A stretch of 31,715 bases of DNA from a virus. Below, in pieces: positions 23,444 through 31,715 of this stretch (within the stretch, counting starts at the first letter, position 1; the number at the start of each line of letters is the position of its first letter). The notes beneath the pieces were generated by a model, which was given only the letters and a program-made list of their open reading frames with translations, was not told where the DNA came from and searched no databases. The DNA lies in the IMG/VR virus record IMGVR_UViG_3300032046_000133, positions 1 through 31,715 of that record. One strand, written 5' to 3'. The position numbers and the translations under genes were made by a program.

Positions 23444-26400
23444 ATGAATAAAAAAACACGACCAAAAACTAAGCTTCAGATAAATCCTGCTGTACAGCGT
23501 ATTGCATCATCGACGATTAAAATACAGTCTGCGGTTAAGAACAGTGCGATCAAGAACAATTTGATCAAAACCAATGTTCTGACAAAACCAAATGTTGCTC
23601 AAGGACTTATCCGTAGTGCTATATCAGCAATTGGTCCAATAGCCATTTCTAGAGGAAGAAACAACGGCAAAAAGATTGATACAAGCGGTGACAGTTTTGA
23701 TACTTCAGAACTTACAATAGCAAATGACAAGTTCCAACCAGCAGGAACATCTGATGGTATTTCTGTTCTAAGACCAGAGATATTGTCTCTGTTTAATTTT
23801 CATGCCATCTATTCTGGTGACTCCAGCAAAAGACAATTAAATTCATATGGCAAATTCATTGAATTGAATCATCAGGCTTCATATCTGCATAGAGATACAA
23901 CAATAGAATTCTTCAAAAATCTTACAGATTCACTTGCGTCTGTCAATGTTGAAGATGATGCAAAAAAGAAGTTAACTGATATACAGTTTGCGAGCTCTAA
24001 AAACAACCTTGAGAATCTTTTGAAGATTCTGGCATATGAAATATATGTCGTTAATAGTCTCAATGCTATGGAAGATAAGTTTGACATAAAGAGTCTTAGT
24101 GATTATAGATTCAAGACTGACAACCATCTCACTGTCAAAGAAATCTTTACTCAGAAGATGGGATACACTCCAGATCAATACAACATGTTTACAAACAGTA
24201 AGGTCTATATGCAGATGGCAATAGATCTTAAGAACATGCTTGAAAATTACAGCTTCAATCTATTAAACATTACAGATGCAGACAGAAAAAAAGACAGTGA
24301 TCCAACAAAACTGGATATCACATATTCCACAACAAATAATTTTAAGTTCAAAATCGAACAACTTAATGGCCAAAAACAATCTGTTAATGCATTAGAGAAA
24401 ACTACTTTTGACAAGTTTGTGAACTCAATGCCAACGAACGCTACAAACAGAGTAAGAATTCTTCTTACCTTGATCAGTAAGGAGCTTAGAGTCTCCAAGG
24501 TGCTTGGCAACAAGAACATCTCCAAATTAATAAAAGATCTCTATAATGCTGGAGATGTTGGTAGTCCATTTGACAACATTATTGGCATACCTCAAGATAG
24601 TATTTTTAAAAGACCAAATGCACCAGAAACAAGTCTTGTTAGTTTAGCTTACATTGATGTAGATAAAAGTTTGAATGCCAACAAAAACTCAACTGCTAAA
24701 AACTATGTGTTGCCATTTGAAAAGAAGTATATTGATACTGTCGATAAATCTTCAACATACATCCCAGGTTCTTCTTATTTTATAGACAGCATATTCAACA
24801 CCAACGGAGAAAGTCTAAACCTAGCTCCTCTTAATGCCTATGTTGATCAAGTTACCAATAATACAATGTTTGGTTCGGCTGTCATTAAAAATTTGTTAGA
24901 GTTACAAGATGAAATAAATCCATCTCCACTTAGACCAAAAGGCATGTATAACCTGCTTCTTACTTTTATGGCTTGGGCGCTCGGAGATTTGTCAAATTCA
25001 AGTCCGATAAGTCCACATCAACAATCTTCAATCATTCTAACTTCCATAATAAAACTTGCAAGTAAAGACAAGGAACTTAAGCATTTGTTGTTCCAATATT
25101 TTATCTTAGCTGGCATACACAATGATAACCAATCGGATTCTATTGGTGGTGATCTATGGGATGGAATAAAGACAGAAATTGCTGATTTGAGAAACATCCC
25201 ATTCTTTAAAACTATTGATCCAAAAAACTTCATTCAAGACAGTTTTAATCCAAATGGTCTAATCCTTGATACTTTTTCTACAGATAGTTTAGATCTAACC
25301 TTTAAAAACAGTTACAGCACACAACTAGATTCATTGGCAAAGGCAATTGAAGCCAGAGTAGCAAAACTTACTTTAAACAAGAAAGTTATCTCTGTGCCGA
25401 ATTCAACAGTAAACAGTGTGGTGAATGCACAATCTTATGTGGCAAAACAACATAAGTCAAAAGCCAATGGACATCTTGAAGGTACAGACATCACTCAAGG
25501 TCAAATTTCTACTGCATTGGCCAAATCATCTGATGCTATTGGTTTGATTAAGATGTTTTCTTCTTTCATAACAGAGATTAGCAAGCAAGCATCAATACAA
25601 TCTGAAAAAGCCTTTATGATACCAGACAGTGCTGGCGGTGGTGGAAGAACACGTTTCAACTTCATTAGTCCTTCAGCCATGTTGTTGATGAATTTTGAAC
25701 TTTTTTGCAGCTTTATAGAAAAGTATCTGACTGCTGAGTTTGTACCTTTAGAAAAGGGTTCTGGATTAATCGCAACATGGGACACTAAAATAAACTCAAC
25801 CGTAATTGATGCATTCAAAGAAGTAATTGCCGATGCAGCTCCAGGTTCTAGTAAGAAGACTAATCCAACCATTGGAGACTTGCTTGTAGGTGCGCTGACA
25901 CAATTTAATCACAATCCTCCCAAAAAAGACAGTTTGGAATATACCTTGTTGAACGAAATTCATGCCAACAAAGACAAACTAATAGAAGAAGACAATGTAG
26001 TTATTAGCATTGTTGATGCTTTTGAAGTTATATCTAAAGCAGCCAAAGAGGCAAAAGACTCTGCCAACAGTATGTTTACTGATGAAAAGATCAAACAAAC
26101 ATTACTTGATTTGAGTTATGCAAGAAAGATAGACACAACTACTGGAAAAAGATTGAACGGTACAAGTATGGATCATTTTTATTATCCATACACCTATGAA
26201 AAATTAAAGCAATTAAAAGACAAGCAACAACTTGATCTTAGTGTGAATTCTTACTTTAACATCTTGGAAAGATTTACACTGCCAGAAAACATTCAAAACC
26301 TAAATGAACTTTTTGATCTTAGTAATAAGAAAACAAGTATGGCTATGAACGTCGTCCATAAAGATGTTAAGAACGCAATGTATTCTTACCTTGCGTCAGA

Positions 26401-27418
26401 AGACCTTAGCGAAGTCAACAACAGTGCAAACACAAGAGTAAAAATATTGTCTGTTGGTATTCCAGCAGGATTCAAATCAAACCTTGTTGATAGATTTACT
26501 TACAAAAACATCTCTAAAACCAAAAAAGATCTCATTAAAGATAAACAGACTGATCTTATCAAAGTAAATGTTTACAAGAGAGAAACAAGGTATAGCGACA
26601 TTCTATTCAAACCACAAACATTTCTTTTCGACATGAGTATGTTCCAATTACAAACAGGAATCATTGCAGCAAAACCTGCATTGACAGATGACTTCTCAAA
26701 CATACTAAAAAAAATAGTATTAACTAACTACGATCCTTCCGACGGAACATTCAATGTTCTTGGAATCTCTATGTCTGAAAACAATTTACTAAATTCAACT
26801 GACATAAAGAAACTTGATCAATATAATCTTATATCTGATAAGTCCAAGGAAAAATTATTTAAAAACCATGTAGAGAGTTATTTGCTTGAGACGTACATAA
26901 ACCTTATGACTGGTATTAAATTGAATGAAGAGACGTTTACGGTTGATTCTGACGCTACCATAGGTTTAAATGAAAGAAGACTTACAGCTCAGACATCTCG
27001 TTTTGACAAAAATTTTGAGACACTATTGTTAACATATATAACAGAAGTGTTGAAAGAAAAAGTACCAAATGGTTCAACCTTGGAATCCCTATTGGAAAAC
27101 AATGATGTTAGTTCAAATGTAAAAGGCATAATAAGAACCATGGCTTTTGGTAATGAGTTATATACTCCAGGTACAGTACGTTCTAAAGTGTTGAATCGAA
27201 AGACTTTTGAAAAAGTGTTAAACATGAAGGTAAACATTGACAAGTTTGAAGTCAATGTTACAGATACAAATAAAACAGCTAGCGGAAAGGCTGCACTTGA
27301 ACAAGCAAGAAGTCAAGGTCTATTGAGAATGGTAGAAGATAGAACATATTTTGTCAAAAGAGATGAAAATGATATTATACTTGAAGACTTGTTTGTTACA
27401 GTAGAAAATATAATCTAA
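23444..27418 (+). CDS. very large virion protein of unknown function (1324 aa)
   Basis: This is the largest protein in the window. The first 85 residues are basic and low in complexity (KKTRPKTKLQINPAVQ, IKIQSAVKNSAIKNN). The rest is a mix of helical and polar segments with no family I recognise. A Gly-rich hinge at about 727-732 (SAGGGGRT) precedes a helix with FELFCSFIEKYLTAEF. There is no signal peptide or clear membrane segment. The helix content and length could suit a tape-measure-like or large baseplate protein. I do not favour the tape-measure idea, because long heptad-rich coiled coils and the usual hydrophobic stretches are not evident. Its TAA overlaps the next ATG (TAATG at 27416-27420), so it is probably co-translated with the Fn3-like gene. 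Confidence 0.6.
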   Translation: MNKKTRPKTKLQINPAVQRIASSTIKIQSAVKNSAIKNNLIKTNVLTKPNVAQGLIRSAISAIGPIAISRGRNNGKKIDTSGDSFDTSELTIANDKFQPAGTSDGISVLRPEILSLFNFHAIYSGDSSKRQLNSYGKFIELNHQASYLHRDTTIEFFKNLTDSLASVNVEDDAKKKLTDIQFASSKNNLENLLKILAYEIYVVNSLNAMEDKFDIKSLSDYRFKTDNHLTVKEIFTQKMGYTPDQYNMFTNSKVYMQMAIDLKNMLENYSFNLLNITDADRKKDSDPTKLDITYSTTNNFKFKIEQLNGQKQSVNALEKTTFDKFVNSMPTNATNRVRILLTLISKELRVSKVLGNKNISKLIKDLYNAGDVGSPFDNIIGIPQDSIFKRPNAPETSLVSLAYIDVDKSLNANKNSTAKNYVLPFEKKYIDTVDKSSTYIPGSSYFIDSIFNTNGESLNLAPLNAYVDQVTNNTMFGSAVIKNLLELQDEINPSPLRPKGMYNLLLTFMAWALGDLSNSSPISPHQQSSIILTSIIKLASKDKELKHLLFQYFILAGIHNDNQSDSIGGDLWDGIKTEIADLRNIPFFKTIDPKNFIQDSFNPNGLILDTFSTDSLDLTFKNSYSTQLDSLAKAIEARVAKLTLNKKVISVPNSTVNSVVNAQSYVAKQHKSKANGHLEGTDITQGQISTALAKSSDAIGLIKMFSSFITEISKQASIQSEKAFMIPDSAGGGGRTRFNFISPSAMLLMNFELFCSFIEKYLTAEFVPLEKGSGLIATWDTKINSTVIDAFKEVIADAAPGSSKKTNPTIGDLLVGALTQFNHNPPKKDSLEYTLLNEIHANKDKLIEEDNVVISIVDAFEVISKAAKEAKDSANSMFTDEKIKQTLLDLSYARKIDTTTGKRLNGTSMDHFYYPYTYEKLKQLKDKQQLDLSVNSYFNILERFTLPENIQNLNELFDLSNKKTSMAMNVVHKDVKNAMYSYLASEDLSEVNNSANTRVKILSVGIPAGFKSNLVDRFTYKNISKTKKDLIKDKQTDLIKVNVYKRETRYSDILFKPQTFLFDMSMFQLQTGIIAAKPALTDDFSNILKKIVLTNYDPSDGTFNVLGISMSENNLLNSTDIKKLDQYNLISDKSKEKLFKNHVESYLLETYINLMTGIKLNEETFTVDSDATIGLNERRLTAQTSRFDKNFETLLLTYITEVLKEKVPNGSTLESLLENNDVSSNVKGIIRTMAFGNELYTPGTVRSKVLNRKTFEKVLNMKVNIDKFEVNVTDTNKTASGKAALEQARSQGLLRMVEDRTYFVKRDENDIILEDLFVTVENII

Positions 27419-29304
27419 TGTCAACTACCCTACCATCTAAAAAAATTGTAATAGCAGACGCACCAGAGATTGGTGCATTTAAGGCTAAATTCGTCTACAA
27501 TTATTTTGAGAAAGACGAAAGACAAAATGATTCTGGTCTGATCTCAAAAGAGTTTGTTACAAAGAGACCATCTGAAGGTTTTGATGCGCAGTTTGTCAAT
27601 TCCAAAGCCTTTAATCGTTTCACTTCCAGATACATTCAGTTTGATTGGAAACCTAACCTTGAAACAGAATCCATCAAAGATGCCAATATTACAATAAAAG
27701 ACAACATCAAGAAGGTTCACTTTGAACAAGACTTCCTTGGTGAAGATTATACAAGTTTGGTATTTCAAGATTCTGGCAAAGATGGAAAAATGCAATATTT
27801 TTTCAAAAGGTTGCTTCAACAACAAAAGAATCAACAAGATCCAAACGCAGCTGAAATTACAATACAACAATCTCCAATGGATGCTGTAAAAACTATGTTG
27901 GAAAAGACATCAGATGTTATTGAACCTTCACTTGTTTGTGATTCAATGATAAATCTTGAATCAGATGGCTATGTCTTTTTAGATAAGAACAACGATAAGA
28001 TCACAACAGACTCTCTATTGAAAGAGATGGCCAACGTAAAAACATTTGGTCACATAAACAGCAAGTTCTTATGGACAATAATGAAATCTGCCTTGGAGGG
28101 GAATCTTAATGTGTTTGAAGATGAAGTTCTTGCTGCCAAAGACAAATACAAGCAGATAGAACAGAATGCTCAAAACGTATCTAATAACTCTGTTGTATCA
28201 AGTCAAGATTATGACATTGAAATTCAAGAGTATGTCGGAGAACCTAAAAAAGTAGAAACCAATGGTTATTCTCCAAAGAAACAAATTCTTGGTTACATTA
28301 TTGACAAAACAGAAAAAGACATTAATGACAATGTTACTACCTGTGACCCAATTATCATTGAAAACCCAAACATTGCTACAACTATTGATTTGAAGGTAAA
28401 ATATGGTTCAACGTATTACTATAGCATAAGAGCAATATATTACGTAGAGACACAAGCAGAAGAATCAGACACTGGTGAGTTGTACATCATCGCTCATCTT
28501 CTTTCTTCTAAGAGTTCTATAACAAGAGTTGTTCCATGTATTGAAACCGTGGCACCACCACCTCCAGCAGATTTTGATGTAAGATGGGATGCAAACAAAG
28601 CACAACTAGCATTAGAATGGAACTTCCCAATAAACCCTCAGAGAGACATTAAGAAATGGCAAATCTTCAGAAGGTCTTCTATTAAAGAAGCATTCCAGTT
28701 GATTAAGGTTTATGACTTTAATGATTCAACCATTGTTGCTGATGATGGGCAAACAGAATATCCAAGTCCGTATCTGATAGAAAAATTGGTTAATCCTCAA
28801 ACTTTCTTTATTGATCATGAATTTGTCAAAAACAAATCTACTGGAGAATATCCAACTTTTATTTATGCAGTTTGTTCGGTGGATGCTCATGGGCATTCTT
28901 CAAACTATTCTATTCAGGTTGAGTGTACCTTTAACAGATTTAAGAACAAGCTGCTAAAGAAAATGGTATCTCATTCTGGTGCACCTAAACCATTCCCAAA
29001 CTATTATTTGTTGATGGACACCTTTGTAGACGTAATGAGAACTTCCAGAAAGAACAACTCTGTGAAGGTAGTCTTCAGCCCAGAATATCTTAAGGTTGTT
29101 GATAACGAAAACAACGATTTGAGGCTTATCAAAACTGGGTTAAATGAGTCGTATAAGATAAACCTGATCAACCTTGATATTCAAGATCAGCAAAACATCG
29201 AAATCAACATAAAAGACATGAGATTGACTGAAGATAAGACCAAGGACAATCTGACAAAAGACAAAAAGACTGTGTTTAGAACAAAAAGAAGAATTAATAG
29301 ATAG
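27418..29304 (+). CDS. virion protein with Fn3-like domain
   Basis: In this 628-residue protein, residues about 380-500 fit a fibronectin type III-like fold. It starts after a Pro-rich linker (VAPPPPADFDVRWD), then LALEWNFPINPQRDIKKWQI and FRRSS, then FIYAVCSVDAHGHSSNYS, the usual F/G strand pattern. A preceding region (YYYSIRAIYYVET) may be a second Fn3 module. The N-terminal 270 residues are polar and unrecognised, and the tail is strongly basic and acidic mixed (DKTKDNLTKDKKTVFRTKRR). The gene is coupled by TAATG to the 1324-residue gene. Its TAG (29302-29304) overlaps the convergent endonuclease gene and the left arm of a perfect hairpin, so transcription probably ends here. Confidence 0.6.
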   Translation: MSTTLPSKKIVIADAPEIGAFKAKFVYNYFEKDERQNDSGLISKEFVTKRPSEGFDAQFVNSKAFNRFTSRYIQFDWKPNLETESIKDANITIKDNIKKVHFEQDFLGEDYTSLVFQDSGKDGKMQYFFKRLLQQQKNQQDPNAAEITIQQSPMDAVKTMLEKTSDVIEPSLVCDSMINLESDGYVFLDKNNDKITTDSLLKEMANVKTFGHINSKFLWTIMKSALEGNLNVFEDEVLAAKDKYKQIEQNAQNVSNNSVVSSQDYDIEIQEYVGEPKKVETNGYSPKKQILGYIIDKTEKDINDNVTTCDPIIIENPNIATTIDLKVKYGSTYYYSIRAIYYVETQAEESDTGELYIIAHLLSSKSSITRVVPCIETVAPPPPADFDVRWDANKAQLALEWNFPINPQRDIKKWQIFRRSSIKEAFQLIKVYDFNDSTIVADDGQTEYPSPYLIEKLVNPQTFFIDHEFVKNKSTGEYPTFIYAVCSVDAHGHSSNYSIQVECTFNRFKNKLLKKMVSHSGAPKPFPNYYLLMDTFVDVMRTSRKNNSVKVVFSPEYLKVVDNENNDLRLIKTGLNESYKINLINLDIQDQQNIEINIKDMRLTEDKTKDNLTKDKKTVFRTKRRINR

Positions 29305-30712
29305 GTTGTTTAACAAACAACCTCTGACCAGCATCATATAGTCTATACCAGCATAATTCTTCTGCGTGTTGTTTCTCAGATAGTTGTCTATCATCCATGT
29401 TTGCTCGACACTTAAGTCTGTTATATCTATTCTCTCCATCTGTCCATTGCCAACCAGCAGTATCTTTTATTAATTTAAAACCCTTAGAAGGCAGGTGTAA
29501 ACCAGTACCATATCGCAGATCAACCCAGTTGTGAACCTCTGTTATAGAGCCTGTTGGATAGCTTCTTTCAATATGTTTCAATAGTTTTGAAAAACCTCCG
29601 ACGACTGTGAGATTTGTCTTTGTACAAAACCTTTCAACATTCAGAATTTGACCCTTCTTTTTATACGACATTAGACAAACAAGAACATTAGTTTTCAAAT
29701 CGTAAAGACCAATATGTTTTGCCTTTATTGCTCCCATTAAATGGTTGTTGTATAAAAATTCATTCGCAATAGATTGTTCTACTGGCTTTATCGATGTTTT
29801 TCTTGCTTGTGTTTTGTTAACTGTTTTACCAAGGGCATTATTTACTATTGACTTTACAATCTGAGCCTTGTTATAGACCTCATCTTCATAAAACTGAAAG
29901 AGTCTAATACCTTTATCTTCAAATTCTTTTCTTGCTTTGAAATGGTAAGACTTATCTTTTTGTTTCTCTGAATGCCAATATAATCCGTCAACATTCACAT
30001 ATATTGATTCAGATAGTTTGAAGTCAGGTCTAAGCGCTCGACTCAAACATTCTGGCTTTTTATTATAATGTGGTATTTCAAACAAAGTCTCGGAAAATAC
30101 TTCAAGTTTAGTTTTGTTTGATTTCCAATTTTCAAAAAAAACAGCCAAATCATTTGAGGATATATCTTTTCCTTTAAAGTTAGTGATTAAACTAGTGTAT
30201 GATGGGGCACCTGTATCTTGTTTTCTAATCCAATCTTGCAAGTGTTCTCCAGTGTCTATAATAAACCTGTCAGATATTTTTTCACGCTTGATGACCTTCG
30301 TTTCTTTTAACTTTGAAATATTATCAACGCCATATTTTCTGATCAGAGTCTCTTTGATCTTATCTTTAACAGTCTCTGATTGAAATATTTGTTCAACCCC
30401 ATACTTTTTTAAGTTTGTCTTTTTAACCTTTTTTTTGGTCTGCTCACCATGTAAAGAACAAACATTGCCATACTTTTCAATATTGGTTTTTGATCTATTA
30501 TCTATGGCACGTTTTGGGTGACATGACATCTGACTAAACACACTTTTAGGTACAGCGAAAAAAAACTCGCCCTGGATTGCATCATAAAATTTACACTTAT
30601 GTTTCCAACCAACAAAACCATCTTCACAAAGTTCTATGTCAAGTCTACCTTGTTCATCAAATCGTTTTTTGACAACCTCAAAGGTTAATTTTTCATTGTA
30701 TTTTTTCGTCAT
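29294..30712 (-). CDS. Vsr-like (EDxHD-type) homing endonuclease with KYG repeats
   Basis: The 472-residue protein has three modules. First, Tyr-Gly repeats spaced exactly 23 residues apart (Y81, Y104, Y127 in EKYG, KKYGVE, RKYGVD), the DUF723-like DNA-binding repeats of phage endonucleases. Second, a Vsr/very-short-patch-like nuclease core at about 203-290: SETLFEI, RPDF (228-231), VDGLYWHSEK with Asp242 and His247, and GIRLFQFYEDE. Third, a C-terminal domain (about 305-470) with NEFLYNNHLMGA, IGLYDL, VVGGFSKLLKHIERSYP and the 'D-x-R' segment, often found fused to these nucleases. It is unrelated to the two GIY-YIG genes and runs against all other genes. Its 3' end overlaps the Fn3-like gene by 11 nt. 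It is a selfish element inserted between structural genes. The leader has no strong ribosome-binding site. Confidence 0.85.
   Translation of the reverse strand: MTKKYNEKLTFEVVKKRFDEQGRLDIELCEDGFVGWKHKCKFYDAIQGEFFFAVPKSVFSQMSCHPKRAIDNRSKTNIEKYGNVCSLHGEQTKKKVKKTNLKKYGVEQIFQSETVKDKIKETLIRKYGVDNISKLKETKVIKREKISDRFIIDTGEHLQDWIRKQDTGAPSYTSLITNFKGKDISSNDLAVFFENWKSNKTKLEVFSETLFEIPHYNKKPECLSRALRPDFKLSESIYVNVDGLYWHSEKQKDKSYHFKARKEFEDKGIRLFQFYEDEVYNKAQIVKSIVNNALGKTVNKTQARKTSIKPVEQSIANEFLYNNHLMGAIKAKHIGLYDLKTNVLVCLMSYKKKGQILNVERFCTKTNLTVVGGFSKLLKHIERSYPTGSITEVHNWVDLRYGTGLHLPSKGFKLIKDTAGWQWTDGENRYNRLKCRANMDDRQLSEKQHAEELCWYRLYDAGQRLFVKQPIY
29303..29323. terminator. perfect 9-bp inverted repeat at the convergent gene ends
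   Basis: AGGTTGTTT (29303-29311) and AAACAACCT (29315-29323) are exact reverse complements separated by AAC. The hairpin overlaps the stop codon of the + strand Fn3-like gene and the last codons of the - strand endonuclease gene. Its location suits a bidirectional terminator. However, neither strand has a proper U-tract after the stem and the stem is not GC-rich, so termination is inferred. Confidence 0.4.
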
Positions 30713-30832
30713 ATCAAACCATACCCGTTTCTAACATTGTCTATACATGAATCTAAATTTCATCCTATAATGATAACATAATTTTTTTACGCAACTATAC
30801 TTAAATTACAACAAACATAAATAGGATATCAA
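30713..30832. other. 120-nt divergent intergenic region
   Basis: This is the longest gene-free stretch in the window, lying between the start of the - strand endonuclease and the + strand structural gene at 30833. It is AT-rich, with TATAAT at 30766-30771 on the + strand but no -35 at suitable spacing, a run of seven T (30782-30788), and a T4-late-like CATAAATA at 30816-30823. Any promoter for either gene should lie here. Confidence 0.5.
30816..30823 (+). promoter_or_regulatory. T4-late-like promoter box CATAAATA
   Basis: CATAAATA matches the T4 late promoter box TATAAATA in 7 of 8 positions and lies 9 nt before ATG 30833, directly followed by GGATATCAA. Because the reversed endonuclease gene separates this gene from the structural run upstream, a promoter is needed here. 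The very short distance to the ATG, with the Shine-Dalgarno AGGA inside it, is a weakness. Confidence 0.35.
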
Positions 30833-31546
30833 ATGGGATTTTTACAAGGAGATACGAATAATATTATTTTAGACGCCGTTCTAACTGACAAGGGTCGTGA
30901 ATTGCTTGCCAAGAACGATGGATCATTTTCTATTGTTAAGTTTGCTCCTGGTGACGATGAGGTTGATTATACAATCATTAAGAAGTTTGGTAGAACTGTT
31001 GGTAAAGAGAAGATTGAAAAGAACACTCCAATATTTGAAGCCCTAACTAATGGTCAACTATCACAGAAACATAGACTTGTTAGCTTGTCAAACCCAAATC
31101 TAATAAGACTTCCTTCATTGTCATTTACTGGTGAAGGTGTAGATTCTACTAACAATCTTTTGGCTCTTGGTACAACCACAATCAAGACAAGACGTATCAC
31201 AATCTCTCAACAAATTCAAGATGAAACAACAATAGACGTTGAATTGAGAGATCAGGCGTTTGTTGTTGAGATGTCAAATCTATTCTTACAGGTTGAAGAC
31301 AACTCTCCAGACAGTATTGATGGAAATCAAAGATCAACTTATCTTTTGACAAGAGACTCTGGTGAAACATCTACTGGTGGTTCTAGATTGACCTTTACTC
31401 TCAGAACAAAGGCAATCACAGAATCTCAATATCAGATTTATGGTGCTCCATCCAATAAGAACATCATTAACACATTCGTTAGAATTTCTGGCATTCAAAG
31501 TGGTGCTGTGTTAGAATTCCAAGTACAAATTACAAAGTCTCAATAA
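30833..31546 (+). CDS. conserved virion protein with 'VLTDKGRELLA' N-terminus
   Basis: The 237-residue protein begins with NIILDAVLTDKGRELLAKND, then FSIVKFAPGDDEVDYTII. This signature is one I recognise from a widespread structural protein of T4-related and other large marine phages: the 'LT-x-x-GR-x-x-LA' stretch followed by a 'f-i-x-kF-a-x-GDDE-v-dY' stretch. Its precise place in the virion is not known to me. Residues about 60-237 are beta-rich (TIKTRRITISQQ, RLTFTLRTKAI). It resembles the first 40 residues of the protein at 19871, hinting at a shared N-terminal assembly domain. AGGA about 8 nt before ATG is a good ribosome-binding site. The next gene starts 26 nt after its stop. Confidence 0.7.
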   Translation: MGFLQGDTNNIILDAVLTDKGRELLAKNDGSFSIVKFAPGDDEVDYTIIKKFGRTVGKEKIEKNTPIFEALTNGQLSQKHRLVSLSNPNLIRLPSLSFTGEGVDSTNNLLALGTTTIKTRRITISQQIQDETTIDVELRDQAFVVEMSNLFLQVEDNSPDSIDGNQRSTYLLTRDSGETSTGGSRLTFTLRTKAITESQYQIYGAPSNKNIINTFVRISGIQSGAVLEFQVQITKSQ

Positions 31547-31571
31547 CATTTACTAATCAGAAGAGGAAAAA

Positions 31572-31715
31572 ATGGCCGTATTTAAAGAGCTCGTCGCAGA
31601 CGATGTAAAAACTCAGAAATCATATTTGAATCAATTAGTTGATATCAATAACTTGGATATTTCTGGTAGCACAACAAGAAAGAAATATCAAGTATATGTG
31701 ACTGGCGGAGTTGGT
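31572..31715 (+). CDS. virion structural protein, N-terminal fragment (cut by window end)
   Basis: A start at 31572, with GAGG about 7 nt upstream, opens a frame of 48 codons that runs to the window edge: MAVFKELVADDVKTQKSYLN, then DISGSTTRKKYQVYV and TGGVG. This N-terminus resembles structural proteins of T4-related marine phages found beside 'VLTDKGR' proteins, from memory and without a search. It is probably co-expressed with the gene at 30833. Its length and domains beyond residue 48 are not visible. Confidence 0.7.
   Translation, partial: MAVFKELVADDVKTQKSYLNQLVDINNLDISGSTTRKKYQVYVTGGVG

Noticed and set aside
23444-27418. Tape measure protein
   Set aside because: Length alone fits; extended heptad-rich coiled coils and central hydrophobic stretches are not evident.
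30114-30383. An 89-codon + strand frame inside the Vsr-like endonuclease gene
   Set aside because: It is antisense to a clear endonuclease with conserved motifs and has no start context of its own.
1-31715. tRNA genes, CRISPR arrays, insertion sequences, a diversity-generating retroelement
   Set aside because: I found no cloverleaf-like sequence, spaced repeats, transposase or reverse transcriptase; gaps are too short for most of these.

Overview
The window is part of the genome of a tailed phage with a contractile tail and a distant relation to T4. It is AT-rich and almost entirely coding, with short gaps, overlapping stop/start codons (TAATG) and nearly all genes on the + strand. The best anchors are a late sigma factor of the gp55 type, a gp5-like hub protein with an OB-fold region, a gp25-like wedge protein and a gp6/Baseplate_J wedge protein. 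The abundant 'TGS/SGS' motifs, LamG domains and overall gene content recall T4-related phages of marine bacteria. That habitat is an inference, and nothing in the window identifies the host.

Layout. Bases 1-815 hold the end of an upstream gene and the late sigma factor. Bases 819-1885 are an inserted GIY-YIG homing endonuclease cassette that ends in a perfect 51-bp duplication of the sigma gene's 3' end. Bases 1961-3126 encode a HAD-family nucleotidase with its own sigma-70-like promoter and a small acidic conserved protein. Bases 3137-7838 are the baseplate core: gp5-like, a tail-fibre-like protein, gp25-like and gp6-like. Bases 7876-29304 are a long run of large virion proteins, many probably baseplate or fibre parts: DNRLRE-like, LamG, Fn3-like and several unrecognised beta-rich proteins. 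A second GIY-YIG endonuclease (12911-13792) interrupts this run at a stop/start junction. Bases 29294-30712 carry a third, unrelated Vsr-like (EDxHD-type) homing endonuclease on the - strand, convergent with the structural genes. Bases 30833-31715 resume the structural run with one complete and one truncated gene.

Together the + strand genes look like a late morphogenesis region, preceded by the sigma factor that would direct its transcription. Three selfish endonuclease genes have entered this region at gene boundaries without breaking any essential frame. The two GIY-YIG insertions carry target-like duplications, 51 bp and 7 bp, that rebuild the interrupted boundary, and they share a short leader element. 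This is the most distinctive feature of the window. No tRNA, CRISPR array, insertion sequence, reverse transcriptase or integrase was seen, and no gene-free stretch exceeds about 120 bases.
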